64,000 nucleotides of DNA from Arabidopsis thaliana. Its lineage: Eukaryota > Streptophyta > Magnoliopsida > Brassicales > Brassicaceae. The stretch spans positions 6,193,151 to 6,257,150 of the forward strand of contig NC_003071.7 of NCBI RefSeq assembly GCF_000001735.4. Reading direction: 5' to 3'. Position numbers and translations under genes: made by a program. Each line of letters starts with the position of its first letter. The stretch's first letter is position 1. The notes under the pieces were generated by a model. It worked only from the letters and a program-made list of their open reading frames with translations. It did not search any database and was not told where the DNA came from. Positions 23,901 to 35,686 of this stretch are shown here, in pieces.

Positions 23901-25185
23901 ACATTGGCCCTATTAATAACAAGGAAGATTTGCAAAAGTACCATTTTTCTAATCACCTTTTGCAACATTACCCTTTCTTCATGACCATTTTTTAAACTGC
24001 TCCTTCTAGTGCGGAAAATGACAATCTTGTCCTTAATGAAAGATTAGGATTTCACTTCATTTCTCTTCTGTTCGACAAACTGTTCCTCTTCGCTGAACTT
24101 TATCTCCGACGACGAATTGTATTTCAGATCTATCGCCAGATCCGATGACGACGACGAACAATCGCCAGATCCGACAAAGATCTGACAAAAAAAGTTTCAT
24201 GCAATTTGGAGATCGCCAAATCCGACGAAGATCCGACGAAGAAATCACCAGATCCGGCAAAGGAATCTACGGTAATATGATTCTCGATTTCATAGTGGAT
24301 CTGATAATAGTTTAGATCTAAATTTCAGTTCTAATTTGATTTATTTTGTACATGTTTCGCAGATGGATTCAGAGAGTGAAATCCTCACCTTACCTGAACA
24401 GATCTATAAAGAAGGTGACGAATCGATTTCAATGGGTTAGGCGAGAGTCTGTTTGAGAAGATTATAAGTTATTTTCTTGGTCCTTTAGTTGATTTGGGAC
24501 CAAGAATTAAGGCAAAAAGGGGGACCAAGAATGAAAGCAATTAAAAAATTATTTTTTGGTGGTATTTCTGTCAATTGCCCTTAATTTTATATCTTAACGA
24601 TGGTTAGATCACAAAAAAATAAAACTATACAGATTAAAAATATAAAAAAATAAGATTTTTCTTTGACAATGCTTCACACCATTCTAGTTAAACTAACACA
24701 AATATACTACTTCAATTTCACAACAATTAATTACAATAGTATATTGGATATCAAAGCCTCAAAAAACAATGAATCATACTACTAATCTTGTCAAGTTTGG
24801 AGGAAACACTAAGTAGTAGAATAATTTCTCTCAGTTTTATTAATCAGTCCAATATGCTTATTTATATAAAAAATATAATTTGTCTAACAAGTTTTTTTAC
24901 ATTTATGATACGAGTAAATTTACCTTTATAACAATAAGAAAATATATACAATTGTTAACTTTCCTAATACCAATAAAAAATATATTTCACATCGATGTCA
25001 CGAAATTTCTGTTAGATGTGGTAGCTTTGCTGATCCTCCAAATTAATATGCAAGGTCTAGCTCATATTTTCGAATATGTGCTGTTTACGTTCAAAATAAT
25101 ATCATGGAGGGAATGAGGTTGGTAATTAGAATAATATTTTAAAATTCATGTTATTAAATATCTCTAAATCACATGACATTGGGCA
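23901..25185. other. Possible non-autonomous transposon with captured GC-richer DNA
   Basis: 23940-23975 (GCAAAAGTACCATTTTTCTA) looks like a MULE-type end. It is followed by a GC-richer stretch with repeated GATCCGACGA/CGCCAGATCCG phrases (24110-24270) and GACCAAGAA repeats (24478-24530). No recognisable protein is encoded and no matching second end was found. The remainder to 25185 is AT-rich and featureless. Confidence 0.3.
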
Positions 25186-25505
25186 TGTTGGTTTAAGCTT
25201 GAAAATAACTTGAGTTATAAGTTATTAATTAAAAGACAGATAATGTGTGAATCTTTACGAATTATCTAAAGGTTATATGTTTAGGAGTTATCTAAACATA
25301 TTCCTAATGTGATTAGTATTAGTCTTATGAATCTCTATATAAAGAGTTGCCATAGTGTGGTATACCTTTAAGAGTTTTGAGAGAGATAAATTAGGGAGCT
25401 TTAGTTTTGAGTTATTTTCTAAAGTTAATAAGAGAAAATCTTTTATATTTTTTTTATCTTATATTCAAACTCTAGAGGCCCTATAAGATTATTTTCAATT
25501 TTCTT
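25186..25505 (+). mobile_element. Second copy of the copia LTR (solo-like)
   Basis: Starts TGTTGGTTTAAGCTTG, parallels 1497-1810 closely, and is not preceded by polypurine tract or polymerase sequence. Similarity to the first locus continues downstream to about 26220, so it belongs to a duplicated block and may not be an independent insertion. Confidence 0.6.
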
Positions 25506-26905
25506 TTTTAGTTCAAGGATTTAATCCATATACATGGTAGTTATGTATATGCAAAACCTGAATTAGACTATTTAGTCTTTTTTAATGTGATTTGTTGTGG
25601 ATCAATTTGAAGATGCTTTGAAAATGTTAGCTTAAATGTTTAATGATAACTTGTGATGGATTTGGAACTGATTCAAAAAGAGCTTATGACCATTGATTCA
25701 GGTATTCTAACTCTTCTAATGAACTTATGCTATAAGTTTATTTATTTTAATTCATTCTATCAGTTATCATTTGTTTTCAGAATTCTAATTACACAAGTAC
25801 AAATGTTCAGTTTGCCATGATCAACTTTTTTCCCATAGAGCTTCAAAACCCACCTTCTTCATAGATTTACATGGGGGAACAAAGATTCATTCAGATGTTG
25901 AGAAGCTATTTCAATGATTATTACATAGCTTCAAATATGGAGCTTGTAATAATTTCACATGATGCTAATGTTATTTAATTTCATATTTATTTTGGCATTC
26001 ACTTTTACTCAAGTTTACATATCATAACTTTTTCTCACGACTTAATTTTTTTCCAGACAATATAGATGTCATTGAGAAACTCATCAATTAGTTCATGCAC
26101 ATTATTCACATCAACATCATGTCATCATCTCCATTTCATCCGTATATATCCGTTGTCGTTCATCATCTTTGTGGCTAAAATCATTTTTGCAGTTGATAGA
26201 TGACCACTTAAAACTTTGGGGGAAAAAGGTGAATTTGAACGAACCCATCTGCTGCAGTCTCCTTTTCTTAACTTACAAGTACTGCAGCAGTTGGATGTTT
26301 GTTTGCAATAACTATCTTGACTTTCGATAGAATTCCGGTTTACTAGGATGCTTCTCTTAGAAGAAAATGCTTCCAGAAAAGAAACAAGAGGGTGGTTCTC
26401 TTGGGTCAGGAGGAGATAGATGTGAGTTTTGTTTACCTTTCTATACTCTGTCATTGTTAACTTTGTTTTGTCTTGCTGCAAAATTTCTTTGGAGTTGTTG
26501 CTAGGGTCTCTTATTACTTTTGATGTGTGAATTTAAATTCTATGCTTGTAGGAGAATTCTACTAGAAAGCATATAGGTAAGCCGCGCGGAGAAAATAGAA
26601 TAGAATATGCAGATTGTCTCTTGTTTGGGGCTTCACTGTGTAGTTTTGTTGCATTATTTATTTGTGTAGAAATTGAGCCACTTGATATCTTACCAAATAT
26701 ATTGTAGAAAAGACTTGAATTCTTTGTATATTACATTTTAAATGCAGTCTTCGTTTACATTAGTCTTGCAGCTGGCAACATCTTCATCAAAACGGAATTT
26801 GTCAAAGCTTCACAAGAGGAAGCATCAAATCACTACAGTTACGGATGGTGATTTACTGATATTGTACATGAAGTGTCTCTAGGTAGAGAGTATATTGACT
26901 GATAC
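25506..26905. other. Duplicated block plus unrecognised flank left of the MULE
   Basis: 25506-26220 matches 1811-2560, and 26155-26340 matches 1-180. 26341-26905 has no copy elsewhere in the window. It has slightly coding-like composition (for example SSSKRNLSKLHKRKHQ in one plus frame near 26785) but no identifiable domain or intact frame. Confidence 0.45.
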
Positions 26906-27243
26906 GGGAAAACGGCTTTTTTCAACCCAAACTATTTGCTGGCGGGTTTTTCCAACCCGAACTCAGATCCCTAGTCTATTTCAACCAAAACTACAAACTA
27001 TTTCAAATTCCAAACCTCAACTACATAATCGTTAGCCGATTTCAACATGACCTGTGACAACGTTATGAAACCGTTAAACCGTGCTGAGTCAGCAACACTA
27101 TGGCATCAGAGCTGTACAAAACGACATTGTTTAACACAGTTTTGGTTGTCTGCTAGAGAGAAAACGACGTCGTTGAACATTTTGGGGAAATTAAAACTTA
27201 GGGTTCTTCGTGAGATAGAATACCGAGAGAGAGTTAGAGTGGA

Positions 27244-27720
27244 AACGATTTTGGAATGGGTGATAGAAGAAGAGGGTTCCCAACGAGCTGCAGATGCGAT
27301 AAGGCTGTAAAGATGGGTACGTCGAGGACTGCTAAAACCCCTGGAAGGTTATTTCACTCTTGTCCTAACGGATCCAATGAGGTATACTTTCAATTTTCAG
27401 ATTTAATCTAGTTTGAATTATTGGGTTTTGAGTTTGGGTTTGTTACATGATCGATGGTATCGCACATTTAAATGGACTGATGAGTGTATGATTGAGGATT
27501 TGAAGTTGAAAATGAGTAATGTGGAAGAAGATTCAATCACATTACAAAAGGGTTTCAATGCTTGTGAATCAGAAATTGAAAATCTTCAAATGGAAACTCA
27601 AGTTTGTGAAGCTGTAGTGAAGAAAGAAATCTTCGCAAAATGGAGCTTCAAAGCTTAAAGAATATGATCAGGTGTGTCTTAGTGATGATTGTGGTTTACA
27701 TATTTGTGTTCTGATGGTGT
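27244..27720 (+). pseudogene. GRF-type zinc-finger protein gene of the MULE
   Basis: A plus-strand frame at about 27272-27382 encodes CRCDKAVKMGTSRTAKTPGR followed by LFHSCPNGSNE, the GRF zinc-finger signature. It ends at a GT splice-like site. The next exon (about 27450-27655) gives RTFKWTDECMIEDLKLKM and a coiled-coil-like stretch. A frameshift near 27632 then restores a frame ending in LVMIVVYIFVF, a hydrophobic tail typical of small plant GRF proteins. The start codon is unclear because the upstream part overlaps the terminal inverted repeat. Probably a nucleic-acid-binding accessory protein of the element; function unproven. The copy is likely non-functional. Confidence 0.65.
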
Positions 27721-28282
27721 TTGTAATGGAATCACGTTTAGAGATAAGCTAATGGTGTTTGATTGTAGTAATTGTCTTAAGCTAATGGTGTTTGTTTGTA
27801 GTAATTGTGTTTGAACTATGAGTTAGTTAGTTATGTTGTTTGTAGTAATTGTGTTTGTATCTTAAAGTATGAGATATTGTAATGGGATTTGAATTATGTC
27901 TGAATTTGTAACCTTAAACTTGGTTTTCATTAAAACCTTAAACTTGTTCAATCATGTAGACAAGCAAACCAAACATCTATAACAAGCATTCTTATATGTT
28001 CTAATAAGTCATCTTACCACCAAAAAAAAAATGTCTTCATGATTCTGATATTGTCCATACCCGTAGCAGTTCCATTGCCAAAAACCTACCAAATCGTCAA
28101 CATCACCGGATTCTACATCCTCTAAAAACCCACAAAAGCATCATAACATCTCCTCCATGCTCCAAAATCCACCTAAAATAGCAACTCTTTAAAAAAAAAA
28201 CAAGTCAAAGTCAGAGATTTGATAGACCAAAATTATTACAAAACCAAAAATGTGCATAAAGAGAAGAGTTAAACCTGATCTA

Positions 28283-30839
28283 CTATTTTGTTAGTTGAGT
28301 TGGACCTAGAGACTGAGACTCCTCTATTGGAGTATTTTTCTTTGACTTATGCATCTTCAGGACCATATTATTGCATTTGGTTACATTGTGGCCATCTTCT
28401 CCACATCTTCCACAATGCATAATTCTCCTCCTCCTTGAAACTTTCTTAATTGGAGATTCATGTCTTCCCTTTTTTTCTTTGGTTTCGGTTTCCTTCCTTT
28501 CATGTTCTGGATTTCCTCAACCATAGCAGGTGGCGCCTTAATCACATCTCCAGAGATCCTCCAAAAACACAGACATTTTACAAGTTCTATTGATTTACTG
28601 TAAATATGTTTCTGCTTTGCATTCGAGTACTATTCAGATGTATAATCTTCATGGTTTAGTCTCTTGTTATTAATGATCCATAATGCATGACGACAAGATA
28701 GCCCAGTCATCTCCCATTTCCGACAAGCACAAGTCTTCATTCCCATGTGCAAGCTGACATATTTGCCACAATCAAGAACCTCACATCTACCATTCTCTAA
28801 TCCTGAAACATACTTGGTGAACTTCAATTTTTCCTGCTCCAAAGCTATGAACTCTGCAGCTCTCTTTGTGAATCTTCCTTTGTAAGTCTCCGCTTTCTTC
28901 ATCCGCATCTCAATACACTGCATTGTTCTTCTCCTCATAGTCTCTAGCATCTCAACCATCGGCAAATATTTTGTAGGATCAATTGCATTGTTGAATGACT
29001 CTAACATGTTATTGTGCACATCTTTACAACTCGTTGTGGGTGCACAGAAGGCAAGACTGCAATTCTATGGAGTTCTCTGCATTATTGCATCATACAGCCG
29101 CATATCATAAGCTTTTACCCTTTCAAGGTTAGCTTCATACTCTTACAATATATAACTCTCAACCACACTCCAAAACAAACCTTTCATATCGTTTTGACAT
29201 GGGGAAAGCTTCTTCAGATTCCCATATATATGTCTAGCACACATCCTATATTCAACCTTTGGTAGTTTCCTCTCTATAGCATTCAACAAACCCTGAAAAT
29301 GAAACAGAGAAATCATGAGAAGATAGCAAAAATGTTTTACAATCTTGAGAAAAGTAAACTCGCTGACCTTTTGTCTATAAGAGATGACGGTATATACCTG
29401 ACCATCTTGCAGATTTACACAATCACCATTCAGCTTCTGTATGAACCAAGTCCAGTTGTCTTCATTCTCTACATCGACCACAGCACAAAATGGGTACATT
29501 CCATTGTTTGCATATCTACCAACAGCTGCCAATAACTGTCCTTTAAGAGTGCTTTTGAGAAAGCATCCATCAAGTCCAAATATAGGACGACACCATGTGC
29601 TCCATTGGGTTCTTAGGTTTGCAAAACAAACATAAAACTTGTGAAAGAGTTTTGTTCTTTCATCATCTAAAACTATGTTTAACTCCACTAGATCCAGGGT
29701 TCGACCTATCAAACAAAAATAGACTAATCACATCGCTGGAAATATGTAAGACTCAAACTGGACATTCAACATCAAAAAAATAAAATCACTGTCACAGCTA
29801 CGTGTGGTAGTCTTTGAGCCTATAAAACTGCTCCTCATGCTCTTTTTGAATGATGTCCAATGCTTTCTTTTTTCCTTTTCTACACTTGTCTATTGAGGCA
29901 ATGAGATTGTAGGTCTCAAGATATTCTCTTCTATTGTCCTCGGCTTGAGGCCAGGATCAGTCCTTATATCATCAAAAAACAACTTTGCAATCACTCTTGA
30001 TTTCAAAATCTTGTTATTTCCATCTTATATGCAAGAGTGTTCATGCTCAAATGTCTTCACGTGCCACTTTCAAGGTACTCTTCGTACGAGCAATGTATCC
30101 TCCAATCACACGGATGTTCAGCATCTTCTACTCCACACTCTGCTGACTTCTTGTCTTTCCCCCATCTTGTTAACTTAATGTTATATCCAGTCTTTAAATA
30201 ATAGTCCAATAAAGCTTCTTGGAACTCATCTAAGCTTTCAAACACTTGGTACATCTTTAATTAACCACTTCCTCGCTTACATCTCACCAATGTCTCCTCT
30301 TCACCTTCATCATCAGAATTAGGAGGAGTATTGTGGTAGTCAAACTCTTCTTCATCCTCATCTTCTTCAGCACACGGAGCTACATTCCTTTCTACTCTCA
30401 GTTCTTCCTCACATGGCTCACCATCAATCTCCTCATCGTCATTCTCTGTTGACTCCTCCAAAAACACATTTAAAACTCTTACACATCGACCCCCATCACA
30501 CATCATCTTGAAACTATTATCCTTTTCAAACAATTGCCTCCGATCTTTACTATCCTCATAAGGATAAGTATACGACACCTTCTTCCAATACATTACATCA
30601 CCCAATTTATTCCTCAATTTTGTGAACAACTCTTCGTGTTCACACTCAAAACTTAACACCCCACCACCCATATAAGCAACATCTTCGTTTTCATTAATCA
30701 CCCAATGTCCACTGTGGTACACAGTGAATCTTACCTCTATCGGAAAACTGAAAAAGACATCGAACATCCACATTAAAACAAACGAAAATTCTCTTAGGCA
30801 TTTCATCGAACACTTGGTGTCTATCCTAAAATCGAACAC
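28283..30839 (-). pseudogene. MULE transposase (mudrA-like), multiply disrupted
   Basis: Reading leftward: an N-terminal PB1-like region (VRFTVYHSGHWV), an acidic stretch, the MuDR DNA-binding region (FESLDEFQEALLDYYLKTGY, then CDWRIHCS), a KSRVIAKLFFDDIR helix, the MULE catalytic domain (GLDGCFLKS, GQLLAAVGRYANNGMYPF), a SWIM zinc finger (CACRKWEMTGLSCRHAL) and a CCHC knuckle (CGRCGEDGHNVTKC). An in-frame stop at 30261 separates the first two parts, and at least two frameshifts lie in 29850-30060. About 29297-29367 is probably an intron kept in frame. The second catalytic Asp (family SDRQKG) reads SYRQK near 29377. Inactive. Confidence 0.9.
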
Positions 30840-31430
30840 TACCCTTGAACAAATAGAGTTTTAGACAATTTCATATAAAGAAAATGTATAAAAGGAATAT
30901 ATTCACACTCAATACCCTTTAAAACTGAAAATTCAACCCAAAAACATGCAAAATTGACATTCATAGTTTTAAAAGTAACTCATTACCTCATTTGAACTTC
31001 TCAAGGATCTAGAATTCTCCGATTATGAAGCCTCTTCCTCGTTTTCCTACTGCACTATCTTCATCGTTTTCTCCTCTCGGCAACGCACATTCACTCTTTC
31101 TCTGATTCGAAACAATGAACACGAAAGACCTAATTTTAATTTTCCCCCAAATTAAAACGACGTCGTTTTGTCAAATCAACTCAATACGAGTTAAACGACG
31201 TCGTCTTTACTATGCCCAAATGCCACGTCGTCGACCTTTAATCCGTTGACTCAGCATCCCTTAAACATCAATTAACACCGTTAAAATCTATATTGAAATT
31301 GGCTACTGTAACAAAGATTAGGTTTTCAATTTAAATTTAATTTCGGTTCAGGTTGAAATAGACTGGGATCTGAGTTCGGGTTGGAAAAACCCGCCAGTAA
31401 TTAGTTTGGGTTGAAAAATATCGTTTTCCC

Positions 31431-32552
31431 AATGGTCCATGCTGATAACCCACATTAATATCATCAATTAAATGATGCCTTTGTAATATGAGACAACCTT
31501 CTTTTTTTTTTAATTTTTTTTTAAACGTAAGCTCACAACTTTCATACTAGAATATATATCGTTGGGTTACTTCAAGAATTATCACAATAAGTGACGGATC
31601 TACAGTATTAGTAAGTAGAAGTTTGTCATTGTCATCGGTTGGATCATTTGGTAATGTATATATCCTCATATTACGGCTGGTCAATAGATCAGTATATTTG
31701 AAAAGTTTGTCTAAAAACTTCTTCAAATCATGAATTTAGTCAACAACAAAGAAGTTCGTTTTTTGGCGGAAGATGGACCAAGAACGAGATGTCAAACTGA
31801 TGGATCATAGAAAGGCTTAACTGAAACATTCTTAGGGTTAGGAATGGATTTCTTTTTGCAAATATATATTACACCATTGATGGGTGTAAGATGTTAACGT
31901 TTTAATATGGACTATGTCACATACATGATCGATTGCCAAACATTCAAGACGGACAGTTCAAAGTTGCTTACAATGACGTAGACTTCGTTCTAGTAACATA
32001 ATGGAGTATTTTTCTGTTCATGTTTTATAACGAGTAAATTGTTGATCTAATTAATTGAAGATTAAAATAAGTACCATAATTAGTTTTTCAATGACATAAT
32101 CATTAAAATATAGGATGCATTGTCTAGTGATTTCTAATCCTATTCTACCTTAGAATCATCTTTGACCGTTTTCATGATTCACAAACAGAATAACAACAAG
32201 CTTTGGTAACCCAATTCACGACCGCAGCCACTACATCTGGGGAGAGTCTGTCCTCTCAACAGCCACTAAGGTGAATTCTAATAATCGGGAATGTAGAACC
32301 AAAATATGTGGAAACGGATTTTTAAGAATATTACGTGCTCTAACTCTAAGAAATGCCAATATATTTTTTTCTTAGAGCAAGCCTAGAGTTTTCTTTTGGT
32401 TTTAGAGGCCTTTAACTTATTTGTATTTTTTAATAAATATTTATACACATCCTGCATATGATGCTTCTTATTGAAATATATATTCACGTCCTTTGTGCAG
32501 GTCCGTGTTTTATATGTGTGTGTATATGCCATATGTGTAACATGATCACACA
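31431..32552. other. Repeat block end and PRB1 downstream region
   Basis: 31431-31690 continues the dispersed block (copy at 3255-3540). 31935-32000 reads DRLPNIQDGQFKVAYNDVDF on the plus strand and has a diverged partner at about 47655-47735, downstream of PR1. 32380-32530 resembles 48660-48780, the region downstream of PR1, including TCCTGCATATGATGCT. So the flanks of PRB1 and PR1 are duplicated together with the genes. No intact gene. Confidence 0.55.
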
Positions 32553-33038
32553 TCAGTAAGGCTTCTGGTTCGCATAGTTCCCCGGAGGATCATAATTGCA
32601 ACTGATGATGGTTCCACCATTGTTACATCTCACTTTAGCACATCCGAGTCTCACAGAATTTCTCCAAACGACCTGAGTGTAGTGACCGCAAACTCCGTTG
32701 CACGTGTTTGTATCGTAGTTGTAGTTAGCCTTCTCGTTAACCCACAAGTTCACGGCAGCAACACCAGACAAGTCACCGCCACTCTTTGCCAAGTTCTCCC
32801 CGTAAGGCCCACGGGAATGTACGAGTCTGCAGTCTCCTTTTAGTTGGTTTGCGTAGTTCCGAGCGTAGGCTGCAAGTCCTTCGTCCCACTGCATGGGGCC
32901 TACGCCTATCTGCGATCGTGCCTGGTTGTGAGCATTTACATAGTCTTGCTGGCTGTCTTGAGCCTTCAAGGGAACAACAAGAGCACCCACAAGTGCTGCC
33001 AAGATTATTAGAATTCGAGAGTAGCTTGTGACTTTCAT
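32553..33038 (-). CDS. PRB1: Basic PR-1-like protein PRB1 (CAP superfamily), 161 aa
   Basis: Single-exon gene. Residues 1-26 form a secretion signal ending PLKA|QDS, so the mature protein is extracellular. The CAP domain follows, with HNQAR at 37-41, GENLA at 80-84, CGHYTQVVW at 117-125 and six cysteines for three disulfides (70, 113, 117, 133, 138, 147). It ends CNYD then [11 protein letters not shown], the position of the CAPE-type peptide. CAP proteins of the PR-1 group bind sterols and inhibit oomycetes. From memory this is PRB1 (At2g14580), which responds mainly to ethylene/jasmonate in roots, unlike PR1. It is a local duplicate of PR1 at 48794-49279, same strand and length, about 16 kb away. 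A TATA box lies about 75 bp upstream. Confidence 0.97.
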   Translation of the reverse strand: MKVTSYSRILIILAALVGALVVPLKAQDSQQDYVNAHNQARSQIGVGPMQWDEGLAAYARNYANQLKGDCRLVHSRGPYGENLAKSGGDLSGVAAVNLWVNEKANYNYDTNTCNGVCGHYTQVVWRNSVRLGCAKVRCNNGGTIISCNYDPPGNYANQKPY

Positions 33039-33108
33039 TTTTCTTAGTTGAAATAATGGCTATTTCCAAGCTTTGTTTGTGTTATGATTTTGGGGTTTGT
33101 AAACATTG

Positions 33109-33117
33109 TTTATATAG
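33109..33117 (-). promoter_or_regulatory. TATA box of PRB1
   Basis: On the minus strand the sequence reads CTATATAAAC about 75 bp upstream of the PRB1 ATG. The same element and surroundings (ATCTCTATATAA) are conserved upstream of PR1. Confidence 0.7.
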
Positions 33118-34159
33118 AGATTTGAAAACTATCTTTCGTTTTGTTTGCCATAATAAATAAACAAAGTCTTGCTGAACATTTAAACCTCTTTTATGGGTTT
33201 AATCTTTCACCTTTGGATAGGAGATAGGAGATAAAATAAACCCAACATTTAATACGGTAGCTAGTCGGGAACCCCCTAACCCATAGGTCTAAATTTCTTC
33301 TCACATCTTCATATGAAAACAATTTTTAAAAAGAAACATAAGAAAGTACCAAAAATATATAACAGCCTAAACAAAATAACAAACAAATTTAAACCAAGAT
33401 TATCGAAATTTTTGGTTCAATTCGGCAAGGGATATCTAACTACAACCAAACCAAATTTTTATAATTTTGAATTTAGTTAAGCGAAGATTTTGTTCAGTCT
33501 AACTCTGGATACCCTTCTTTCAAATTGAATAACTGAAGTTCATAAATTTTGTGAACATGACTTATAAGCCCCAATGCCTAACCATAATTATCTCTTCAAT
33601 CTTGTAAATAGTCTGAACTAAAATTGCCAAAATATTTATTACAACCTAAATTTTAGATATGGGCATATATCGTATTATAAAGTGATTATCTATGTGGTGT
33701 TGGAGATTAATATTATAATGAAAACAGTTAAAACAAATCATAAGCACCCTAAAAATTCTTACTTGTGGTTTTTATCTCTGATTTAACAAAATCGATCATA
33801 TCTTCAACATTCTTTAATGTTGTAGTTTATTTTTTGTTTTCCTGCAAAAGTAAGAATTTTTCAAATCTATTAAAAAATAAAATTTTCAAAATGCTATTTT
33901 TACGAAAATCTGACGAATTTGCCATTTTTAACATTTAAAAATATATGTATTTATGATTTTATTTTGGAAAAATACGTACTTATATCAAATACTAAACTCT
34001 AAAAACAAATGAAAGAGAATAAACTCAAACATAATGAGTAAAATGTACGTTAAATTACATTTTTATATTATGAAAAAAGGCAAAATCAAACTATTTAAAA
34101 GAAGAAAAAATCCACAAATGTCAATAAAAAAAATGGCGAATCCATAATTAATTCGATTT
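33118..34159. other. PRB1 upstream DNA, AT-rich
   Basis: No coding features. Low-complexity AT-rich sequence with no clear repeat membership until copy C of the TGACG repeat begins near 34160. Confidence 0.5.
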
Positions 34160-35150
34160 TTAAAGCATTTTTGAGAAAAGTGGAAGCTTATTTTCTTTAT
34201 TCATTTTCCAGTCTCCATTGTATTACAAAACTTTTTGCCTCACTGCTAAAATATGAATTAATATTGTCCGTGGACATATTTAATACCCCATTAGAAAATC
34301 AAATAATTATGAGAAAAGATACATGCAATTATTTAAAAGAAAATATTTACAAGTGAAATGTTATGAAAATAGTGTTTCATGCATGTATTTCTTTCCTACG
34401 GTCTTGCTTATGTTTGTAACATGGAGCCATGAGGGAATAAAACAAGAAGTCTTTCTTTATGATTTATAAAAAAAAAGGAAGGAAAAAATAAGGAAAAAAG
34501 ATAGTCAGCTACACCAAGTATGACGAAATACATGATCACACATACCAAGTTTAAAAATGTACAACTAATTACACAAATTAGATGTATTGTATGCCCACAT
34601 ATACCAACTATATGACGACATGTGGTCAACATCACGAAATCCGGTGTTGACCATCGTTGATCGGCATTGACCACATGTCGTGATGTTGATGTTGACCACA
34701 TATCGTCATATAGTTGATATATGTGGGTATGCAATAAATTTAGTTCGTGTAGTTGGTTGTACATTTCTAAACTTAGCATGTGTGACCCATGTATTCCCTT
34801 CTACTTGGTGTAGCTGAGTATTTTTTTTCCAAAAAATAAAGCATAATCCATGAGGGAATAAAACAAAGCCATCTTCACTTGTTAAATAAGTCATTGATAC
34901 AATAATTCCACGGTAATAGTTACTTGCTTCTTGCAGGGGATGGAATAATCAAAGCTGCTTCTTGAATGAGGTTTGTTAAGTTAGGCAAATATGACATATC
35001 ATTTTGAAAGAAAACACAAATTGAATGGTGGCTAAGCTAATAGATAAGAAGTCTAATAGCTTTTTATTCATACTGGATGCTGTCAATTTGTCATTATTAA
35101 ACTATTTTCATATAATTTATACGTAATTAAATAAATGTAAAACAATAAAA
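34160..35150 (+). repeat. TGACG-box repeat, copy C, first segment
   Basis: Parallels 15370-16400 of copy A in reduced form (GTTTCATGCATGTATTTCTT, CTTGCTTCTTGCAGGGGATG, AAATATGACATATCATT) and then jumps to the region equivalent to about 17300 of copy A. It is interrupted by a hairpin MITE (34506-34816) and cut at about 35150 by the VANDAL-like element. The repeat resumes at about 40966 and again at 43568. Confidence 0.75.
34506..34816. mobile_element. Hairpin MITE (311 bp)
   Basis: Nearly the whole element is one inverted repeat: the left end CAGCTACACCAAGTA and the right end TACTTGGTGTAGCTG are exact complements, and the arms match over most of ~150 bp, meeting near 34665 (ATGTGGTCAACATCACGA facing its complement). 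It is flanked by AGT on both sides, a probable 3-bp target duplication of Harbinger or CACTA type. It encodes no protein. Confidence 0.85.
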
Positions 35151-35686
35151 TACGTTAGGTCGGGTGAGTTAAATATATGTACATGCAGCGTGAGTTAATT
35201 AAGAATATATATATGTAAATCAGATATTTAGGTGTGATAAATCATGCAAAACGAATATTCCTATTTTAACCCTATTGTTCAGGATACTTGTAGGGGACTG
35301 AAAAAAGATTTGGGAAATATGGATATTGCGCATTTAATGCGGCGACAAAAACCTGCCAAAAAATCCCGCCGGCGTAAGTTACAGAAAAAGAATCGTAATG
35401 ATGAGCCATGATATTATTTGGGTTGCGTGTTTGGCTATTTGTTACTCCACTATCATTGTTGCTTCAACAACAAAAGTAGAAACACATGACGGAAAAGAAC
35501 CTACATTTACTATTGCGAAGATAACAAAATCAAAGTAATTAGAGACTCAGATAAGCAGTTAATTCTCGAGTTACTTTGTTCAACTTCGATAGAGGGTAAT
35601 AAATAGTCCACCCTGCCTTAGGGTTTGTAACTTCTGTCATACTTGTCTGCTAACGTTGCGGTTATGGTTGATTATCGACAAGCACC

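Larger units (their letters stand above)
26906..31430. mobile_element. Mutator-like element (MULE) with long terminal inverted repeats
   Basis: The two ends are inverted copies starting GGGAAAACG and sharing ACTGGCGGGTTTTTCCAACC-type sequence, GAACTCAGATCCC and CTATTTCAACC. Similarity fades over about 330 bp each (26906-27240, 31095-31430) and includes AACGACGTCGTT palindromes. Inside are a decayed mudrA-type transposase on the minus strand and a GRF zinc-finger gene on the plus strand, transcribed toward each other as in maize MuDR. The right flank (31431) continues the dispersed repeat block, but I found no 9-bp target duplication, so the left flank may have been rearranged. Confidence 0.85.

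Noticed and set aside
26897-31439. Expected 9-bp target-site duplication of the MULE
   Set aside because: Left flank GACTGATAC and right flank AATGGTCCA do not match. The right flank continues the dispersed repeat block but the left does not, so no duplication is claimed.
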